This document shows, piece after piece, positions 57,058 to 64,000 of a DNA stretch of 64,000 bases (positions are counted from its first letter, which is position 1; each line of letters opens with the position of its first letter). This DNA comes from Catillopecten margaritatus gill symbiont (GTDB lineage: Bacteria; Pseudomonadota; Gammaproteobacteria; PS1; Pseudothioglobaceae): the NCBI GenBank assembly GCA_037956075.1, contig CP138327.1, forward strand, positions 496,001 through 560,000. Direction: 5' to 3'. A program made the position numbers and the translations under genes. Below the pieces are notes generated by a model that did not search any database, was not told the origin of the DNA, and saw only the letters and a list, made by a program, of their open reading frames with translations.

Positions 57058-57253
57058 CAAGGGTTAGAGGTTATAGAAAACTGGGGAAAAATAAAAAGAA
57101 TTCAAATCATGAAGCCAAACTTAGTGGTGCGCTTCGCTTTACGGTTTTGCAAAAAAATAAAACCAAACCTGCTAAAAAAAATAAAACCAGTATAAGGACA
57201 CTTAAACTCTTAATTAGCTTATTACGCAGCTTTAAAAATCTAAAGAAAAATAA

Positions 57254-57931
57254 ATGAAAACAACAACACACTTCGACTTAAAACTCTCAATAAAGCAAGG
57301 CTGGTGGTTTCTACTTGTTACAAAATTCTTTACTTTGCTTGCTGTTGTTGCATTTTCACTAAGTACTCTCCCCAACCTTAGCAAGGAACAGTATGAATTA
57401 ATAAATCTTTGTCAATCGACTCTGTTGATTATTTTTATCATGGAGTATATGATTAGATTGTACTTATCTAAAAATAAGAAAAAAACTGTTTTTGGGTTTT
57501 ATGGTGTGGTTGACTTCTTATCTATCGCACCCTCTCTTTTGTTGAGCGCTGATACACAAGTTCTAAGGGTTTTAAGATTATTGAGTATATTCAATCATTT
57601 AAAGTACAGCAAGGCTATCAATAGGCTAACGAGTGCCATTACAGAAAACAAAGATGAATTGGTGTTGTTTTTTACAGCCTCCGTTGTTATGCTGTTTTTG
57701 TCTGCTGCTGGTGTATATGTACTCGAAAACCCTGCTCAACCAGAAGTGTTTAGATCTATCTTTGACTCTCTATGGTGGGCTGTTGCTACATTAACAACGG
57801 TGGGTTATGGAGATATATATCCTATCACTGTTGGTGGAAAACTACTAACCTATGTAATACTAATGATAGGATTGAGCACTGTGGCAATACCCACGGGGTT
57901 AATAGCATCAACATTGTCTCAGCGTAAATAA
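57254..57931 (+). CDS. voltage-gated potassium channel
   Basis: A 225-residue six-helix ion channel subunit. The selectivity filter is TTVGYGDIYP near residue 180, with a pore helix FDSLWWAVATL before it. The S4 helix is LRVLRLLSIFNHLKYSK near residue 103, with arginines and lysines spaced for voltage sensing. No RCK or cyclic-nucleotide domain follows. It would form a tetrameric K+ channel in the inner membrane. Confidence 0.9.
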   Translation: MKTTTHFDLKLSIKQGWWFLLVTKFFTLLAVVAFSLSTLPNLSKEQYELINLCQSTLLIIFIMEYMIRLYLSKNKKKTVFGFYGVVDFLSIAPSLLLSADTQVLRVLRLLSIFNHLKYSKAINRLTSAITENKDELVLFFTASVVMLFLSAAGVYVLENPAQPEVFRSIFDSLWWAVATLTTVGYGDIYPITVGGKLLTYVILMIGLSTVAIPTGLIASTLSQRK

Positions 57932-57944
57932 AAGCTTCTTACTC

Positions 57945-60062
57945 TTACTCAGCAAGTGTAAACACCATCTGCCTATCATCCAAATTAACAGACGCAACTT
58001 GAATTTTAATTTTATCGCCTAACTGGAAAGTTTTGCCCGTGCGTTGACCTGAGAGTTTGTGGTGAATTTCGTCAAATGAGTAGAAGTCGTCTTTCATATC
58101 ACGGATGGAAATCATGCCTTCGGTGTAGATGTCGGTGAGTTCGATGAAAATGCCGAAGCGGGCGATGCCAGAGATGATGCCGTCGAAGGTGTTACCGACT
58201 TTGTCACGCATATATTCACATTTTAGCCATTGCTCGACATCACGGGTGGCTTCATTAGCTCGGCGTTCTGTGACGGATAATTCTTCGCCCAGCTCGACCA
58301 TGCGTTTGCTTGGTTTTCTGGTGGATTTAGCAATGACGCGTTTGATGGCACGGTGGACTAATAAATCAGGGTAACGACGGATTGGCGAGGTGAAATGAGT
58401 GTAATCTTCGAAGGCTAAACCGAAATGCCCTTCGTTGGCGGGGGTGTAAATGGCTTGTTTCATGGTGCGTAGGACAACGGTTTTGATGATGTTTTCATCA
58501 TCTCTGCCTTTGGCGTCTTCTAGGACTTTGGCAAAATGCACGGTTTCTGGTTGGTCGCCGCCTGCTAAGGTTAGTCCGACTGCGGTTAGGAATTGGCGAG
58601 TAACTTCGACTTTTTCTGCGGTTGGTTTAGGGTGGACTCGGTATAAAAAATCTTCGTCATTTTTGGCTAAGAATTTAGCGGTGGCTTGGTTTGCCATTAG
58701 CATACATTCTTCGATAAGTTTGTGTGCATCGTTGCGAGAAGTGGCAACAATGTCTTCGATTTTACCGTTGTCATCAAAGACGATTTGTGTTTCGATACGG
58801 TCGAAATCCATTACGCCACGACGGGTTCTGGCTTCTTTTAAAGCTTTGTATAAATCGTATAAATCATTGAGATTGTCCATCACGCCTGCGTATTCTTGCA
58901 TTAACGCTTGGTCGTGGTCTTCTAAAATTTTGCCGACTTTGGTGTAAGTGAGGCGTGCGTGTGAGAACATAACGGCTGAATAAAATTTGTAATCAACTAA
59001 GTTGCCTTCTGCGTCAATTTGCATTTCGCAAGTCATACATAGGCGTTCAACATCTGGATTGATTGAGCATAAACCGTTTGAAATTTCTTCGGGCAACATT
59101 GGGATGACGCGACGAGGAAAATACACCGAATTACCTCGTTCAATTGCGTCTGCATCAAGGGCTGATTCTTCTTTCACATAGTGAGAAACATCAGCAATAG
59201 AAACGACTAATTTCCAGCCGTTATCGGTAGATTCTGCGTAAACGGCATCGTCAAAATCACGCGAATCTTCGCCATCAATGGTGACCAACTTCATCTCAGT
59301 GATATCAATACGCCCTTCTCTGTCTGCGGCGGTAACTTCGGTTGGCAATTGTGCAGTTTCTGCCAAAGATTCTTCGGTGAAATCGACGGGAATGCCGTTG
59401 CGATAAAGTGCCGCTTCAGTTTCAACGCCTTCATCCATATAATCACCCAAAATTTGGATAATTTCTCCTTCGGCAAGGTCTTTAAGGGTTGGTCTTTTGG
59501 TGATTGAAACCACAACAATTTGCTCATTTTTGTTATCGCCACTGATATTATTGATAATAATATTGTTACAAATGCGTTTGTCATCTACTACAATCCATGA
59601 CTCACTAGAACCGATGTGTAAACGACCTACAACGGATTTAAGACTTTCAAGCACTTCAACAATTTCAGAATCACCGCGCTGGTCAATCATTCTTGCTTTG
59701 ACTCTGTCACCGTGGAATGCTTGTTTCATTTGATAGGCAGACAGGCGTAAATCGTTGCCACCTTCGTCCAATATCACAAAGCCAAAACCTTTTGGATTGG
59801 CATTAATGGTGCCAATTTTAATGTCTCTATCTGCATCAAAAGCAACATACAGCCCTTCGCTATCCATGCTCAATTGCTGGTCACGCACCATCGCTTTGAG
59901 ACGGTGGGTTAAGGGTTTTTTCTGCTTGCCGTTAACTTCAAGTGCATCGACTAAGTCGTAGAATGAAAGTGCACCTTCTCCGACTTTTTCAAGGATGTAT
60001 TCTCTTGAAGGGATTGGATTGTCGTATTTATCTGATTCTCTTTTTTGGTGCGGATCGCTCAT
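57945..60062 (-). CDS. rnr: ribonuclease R
   Basis: A 705-residue RNase II-family exonuclease. Cold-shock-like RNA-binding domains occupy the N-terminal 230 residues (key: GTINANPKGFGFVILD). The catalytic RNB domain has TIDGEDSRDFDDAVYAE near residue 260 (the Asp cluster), and an S1 domain ends the protein. It is somewhat shorter than the ~800 of E. coli, lacking the long basic tail. It degrades structured RNA and follows purA. Confidence 0.94.
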   Translation of the reverse strand: MSDPHQKRESDKYDNPIPSREYILEKVGEGALSFYDLVDALEVNGKQKKPLTHRLKAMVRDQQLSMDSEGLYVAFDADRDIKIGTINANPKGFGFVILDEGGNDLRLSAYQMKQAFHGDRVKARMIDQRGDSEIVEVLESLKSVVGRLHIGSSESWIVVDDKRICNNIIINNISGDNKNEQIVVVSITKRPTLKDLAEGEIIQILGDYMDEGVETEAALYRNGIPVDFTEESLAETAQLPTEVTAADREGRIDITEMKLVTIDGEDSRDFDDAVYAESTDNGWKLVVSIADVSHYVKEESALDADAIERGNSVYFPRRVIPMLPEEISNGLCSINPDVERLCMTCEMQIDAEGNLVDYKFYSAVMFSHARLTYTKVGKILEDHDQALMQEYAGVMDNLNDLYDLYKALKEARTRRGVMDFDRIETQIVFDDNGKIEDIVATSRNDAHKLIEECMLMANQATAKFLAKNDEDFLYRVHPKPTAEKVEVTRQFLTAVGLTLAGGDQPETVHFAKVLEDAKGRDDENIIKTVVLRTMKQAIYTPANEGHFGLAFEDYTHFTSPIRRYPDLLVHRAIKRVIAKSTRKPSKRMVELGEELSVTERRANEATRDVEQWLKCEYMRDKVGNTFDGIISGIARFGIFIELTDIYTEGMISIRDMKDDFYSFDEIHHKLSGQRTGKTFQLGDKIKIQVASVNLDDRQMVFTLAE

Positions 60063-60068
60063 AGTTTT

Positions 60069-61397
<1,329 letters not shown>

Positions 61398-62360
61398 CTA
61401 GTTATTTTTTGTTTGTGATAAAAATTTTAAATCAAATGAAAAGCCGGTTGCTGCTCTGGATTGTCCAAACGAAGCACTGAGTCCATTGTAGCGACCGCCC
61501 TGTGCTAAAGCTTTTGAATAATCTGCGTTATAAGCAGCAAAAACCACGCCTGTGTGATATTCATAAGTTTTAAGTTCAGCAAGGTCAATCACCACTTCAA
61601 CGCCCGTGGCATTCAGTTGTTCATTGATATTGGTTAAATCTTCAATGGCTACTTTTGCCTTGGGTAAATCTTTGAATAAAATCGTTGCTTTTTCCAAGAT
61701 ATTTGCGTCACCTTCCAAAGTAATTAAAGCACTGAATTTATCTGCATTTTTCACGCTGTTATTACTTAAAAACACTGCCAAATCAGGCACCGAGCGTTTG
61801 ACGAATGTTTGCCTAAGTTCAGCCGTTTGTTCATCATTTAACGATTCATCTTCAAGTAGCGCATCAAAAATAGCCACATTGCCCAAACTTAACACAATCG
61901 GACTGATAGCAAGTAATTTCAAACTTTCCAGCATCAACTCAATCACTTCAACATCTGCACCAGTGCCCTCAGAACCATACAACTCTGCACCCGCTTGAAT
62001 AGGCGAACGAGAGGCGTAAAAATCATCCGCTTGCGTTTGTAAAACAGCATTCACATAACAATACTTTGCCACCTTGCCATTGCCTGTTTTAGCGTCAATA
62101 CGCGCAATTTGCGGGGTAATATCAGCATGAACACCAAGCATCTTACCACTTGTTGGGTCTAAAAACTTGAAAGTCTTTTTATTGATAGAATCACTGGTTA
62201 AAAGCAGCGATTCAATGTTTTCCACCATCGGCGGAATCACCAAATCAAAGCCTTTTTCCGCATACAAATCAATCAACTGCCGACGCACCTTTTCAAAGGT
62301 TAACGCCCTGTTACCAGTGAGCTCATCAATACCCTCAGGAAGTTGCCAAGTATTCATCAA
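61398..62360 (-). CDS. hisZ: ATP phosphoribosyltransferase regulatory subunit
   Basis: A 320-residue HisZ, a HisRS-like protein without synthetase function. MVENIESLL, FLDPTSGKMLGVHADITPQIARI near residue 70 (key: HADITPQIARI) and the C-terminal GGRYNGLSASFG are typical. It pairs with a short HisG (not in the window) to start histidine synthesis. It lies 2 bases after hflC; start ATG at 62360 or one codon later. Confidence 0.92.
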   Translation of the reverse strand: MMNTWQLPEGIDELTGNRALTFEKVRRQLIDLYAEKGFDLVIPPMVENIESLLLTSDSINKKTFKFLDPTSGKMLGVHADITPQIARIDAKTGNGKVAKYCYVNAVLQTQADDFYASRSPIQAGAELYGSEGTGADVEVIELMLESLKLLAISPIVLSLGNVAIFDALLEDESLNDEQTAELRQTFVKRSVPDLAVFLSNNSVKNADKFSALITLEGDANILEKATILFKDLPKAKVAIEDLTNINEQLNATGVEVVIDLAELKTYEYHTGVVFAAYNADYSKALAQGGRYNGLSASFGQSRAATGFSFDLKFLSQTKNN

Positions 62361-62362
62361 GA

Positions 62363-63220
62363 TTATTTAAGGGTCGGGTTAAAGTGCTTGAAAAATTCCG
62401 TATTCGGGTTCAACACCATAATATCACTTTGCCCAGAAAATGACTTTTTATAGGATTCTAACGAGCGATAAAACGAATAAAAATCTGCATCTTCATTATA
62501 TGCTTTTGCATAGTTACTCGCAGAAACCGCATCGCCTTCACCTCGAATAACCTCAGAATCACGATACGCATCGGCTAAGATGATGGTGCGCTTTTTATCA
62601 GCCGCAGCACGAATCACTTCCGCCTCTTCTGCACCCTTTGACCTAAACTCTTTTGCCACTCGTTGTCGTTCTGCTTGCATACGACGATAAACCGAGTTTG
62701 AGACTTCTTGTGACAAATCAATTCGTTTAATACGCACATCGATAATTTCAATACCAAATTCGCCAATGTCTTTTTTTGCTAACTTGGCAATATTAGACAT
62801 AATTTCACTGCGTTCACCCGAAACAACATCGGTAATGGAGCGCTTAGAAAACTCACTTTTAAGTCCTGTTTTAATGATTTGTGCAAGACGATTATTGGTT
62901 CTAGTGATATTACCACCTGTTGACTTATAAAACTGCTCAGCATCACTAATACGCCATTTGACATAAGAATCAACAATCACATTTTTCTTCTCGCCCGTCA
63001 AAAAACGCTCTGCAGGCGCATCTAAAGTCTGAATACGCTTATCAAATTTCACCACATTATTCACAAATGGGGTTTTGAATTTAAGCCCTGGCGTTTTCTC
63101 AACGGTAATAATTTCACCCAAACGCAACTTAATGGCTGTCTCTGTTTCACTCACAGTATATAACGCTGAACTACCAACAAAAAGTAATACCGCCAAAATA
63201 ATTAATGCAAATTTTTTCAT
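62363..63220 (-). CDS. hflC: FtsH regulator HflC (band 7 family)
   Basis: A 285-residue stomatin/prohibitin-family protein with an N-terminal membrane anchor (residues 4-22) and a band-7 domain. The conserved ISDAEQFY, EFGIEIIDVRIKRIDL and the C-terminal ASNYAKAYNEDADFYSFYRSLESYKKSF (key: FYSFYRSLE.Y) are present. With HflK it forms the periplasmic cage that restrains the FtsH protease. The first base overlaps the hflK stop. Confidence 0.94.
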   Translation of the reverse strand: MKKFALIILAVLLFVGSSALYTVSETETAIKLRLGEIITVEKTPGLKFKTPFVNNVVKFDKRIQTLDAPAERFLTGEKKNVIVDSYVKWRISDAEQFYKSTGGNITRTNNRLAQIIKTGLKSEFSKRSITDVVSGERSEIMSNIAKLAKKDIGEFGIEIIDVRIKRIDLSQEVSNSVYRRMQAERQRVAKEFRSKGAEEAEVIRAAADKKRTIILADAYRDSEVIRGEGDAVSASNYAKAYNEDADFYSFYRSLESYKKSFSGQSDIMVLNPNTEFFKHFNPTLK

Positions 63221-64000
63221 TATCTTACCTCTCTATTACGGAAAACATTTCTAATGCCGCCATCTTGTTGCCTTACTTGCTGCGGCTGCGAACCCTCAAC
63301 AATAACTTCGGTGCGCACTTGATTGTTATTTAATAATTTATCAATCGGCAAATACATCATACTATTCGCCTTCGAGTCAACCACCACCTTGCTGGTATTC
63401 GCCAACACACCTTCCATAGTTTCACGATACAAACGCTCTTTAGTCACCTCAGGTGCTTTTTTATATTCCGCTAAAATTTGACCGAAGCGAGACGCCTCAC
63501 CCTCTGATTTAGAAACAACCTCTGATTTATAAGCCTTTGACTCTTCAATCATTCGTGCCGCCTTACCCCGCGATTTTGGCAAAATATCATTGGCATAAGT
63601 TTGTGCCTCATTAATCAATCTTTGCTTATCTTCTCGCGCCTTCACCGCATCAGAAAATGCTGCTTGCACAGGCTCTGGTGGCTGTGCATCCTGCATATTC
63701 ACCGTGGTAATAATCAAGCCCGTCTTATAGTTTTCTAGTAATTCTTGCGACTTTTCCTTAATACTGTCTGCAATATCGACACGACCTTCAGTTAAAACAT
63801 AATCCATGGTATTTTTACCCACTACTTGACGAATCGCACTTTCAACCACATGACGCAAAGTTAAATCAGGTCCAGACACATTAAATAAATAAGCCTGCAC
63901 ATCGTTAATCTTGTATTGCACTGCAAATTTCGCATCAATCATATTTTCATCTTTCGTTAACATTAACGACTCAGACGACACATTACCACCACGACGGTTA
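63220..64000 (-). CDS. hflK: FtsH regulator HflK, C-terminal part (5' end outside window)
   Basis: The frame is open to the right edge; residues RRGGNVSSESLMLTKDENMIDAKFAVQY are visible there (key: MLTKDENMID), so a GTG at 63981 is internal, not the start. The band-7 domain continues with RQVVGKNTMDYVLTEGR, and the protein ends with a basic tail. It pairs with HflC. Confidence 0.94.
   Translation of the reverse strand, partial: NRRGGNVSSESLMLTKDENMIDAKFAVQYKINDVQAYLFNVSGPDLTLRHVVESAIRQVVGKNTMDYVLTEGRVDIADSIKEKSQELLENYKTGLIITTVNMQDAQPPEPVQAAFSDAVKAREDKQRLINEAQTYANDILPKSRGKAARMIEESKAYKSEVVSKSEGEASRFGQILAEYKKAPEVTKERLYRETMEGVLANTSKVVVDSKANSMMYLPIDKLLNNNQVRTEVIVEGSQPQQVRQQDGGIRNVFRNREVR

Noticed and set aside
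57109-57195. 28-codon basic ORF (starts MKPNLVVRFALRF) between the unknown membrane gene and the K+ channel
   Set aside because: No ribosome binding site, low-complexity A-rich sequence with internal repeats of AAAATAAAACCA, and no coupling to neighbours.

Overview
The window is AT-rich gammaproteobacterial chromosome, densely packed, with no rRNA, tRNA or CRISPR that I could see. The gene set and protein style suggest the SUP05 / Candidatus Thioglobus group of sulfur oxidisers, possibly a mussel or clam thiotrophic symbiont. The pointers are a secreted Asn/Trp/Tyr/Gly-rich protein resembling sulfur globule proteins, selD with mnmH, class Ia RNR with its own ferredoxin, and short inverted repeats in intergenic gaps. 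This placement is inference from reading, not from a search.

Layout: 1-0.8 kb holds the end of a VWA-domain protein and a rhodanese. 0.85-3.1 kb is the pxpABC 5-oxoprolinase operon (minus). 3.1-5.9 kb is dut-selD-mnmH (plus), with overlapping genes. 6-9.7 kb is nrdA-nrdB-ferredoxin (minus) under a two-box NrdR operator, followed by a flavin/Fe-S reductase and hemH. 12-12.6 kb is a repeat-filled gap. 12.6-17.1 kb is an aapJQMP amino-acid ABC operon that ends in an unknown winged-helix protein. 17.4-19.3 kb is an NAD synthetase fused at its N-terminus to a complete phage-type HTH domain; I consider this the most unusual gene here. 19.4-25 kb is pabB, then iscX-tolB-pal and spoT. 25.1-28 kb is bamD, an MFS transporter, ssb and a HIT protein.

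28.18-28.95 kb is an intact IS1595-type insertion sequence with 19-bp terminal repeats and an 8-bp target duplication; its transposase gene contains a 44-bp perfect palindrome. It lies beside the sulfur-globule-like gene. 29.5-33.1 kb is metH. 33.1-38.2 kb is an ABC-F ATPase, yihY, ribE, ribB (with a degenerate GTP cyclohydrolase II half), ribH, nusB and a 40-codon membrane ORF (minus). 38.3-40.5 kb is ftsW-murG, then bioB, glnA, and xerC-tsaC-hemF-tusA. 45.6-55.6 kb carries htpG, trmJ, suhB, a small membrane protein, a YciK-type SDR, rmuC, gph, plsC, rnt, a short NAGS-like acetyltransferase and ilvD. 55.6-57.9 kb is a small accessory stretch: a deaminase, a MITE-like inverted-repeat segment, an unknown four-helix membrane protein and a voltage-gated K+ channel. 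The window closes with hflK(partial)-hflC-hisZ-purA-rnr (minus).

Most genes are ordinary housekeeping functions. The observations worth following are the HTH-NadE fusion and the inverted repeat flanking its promoter, the palindrome in the transposase, the winged-helix protein in the amino-acid transporter operon, the catalytically degenerate RibA half, and three different hairpin-forming intergenic repeats.
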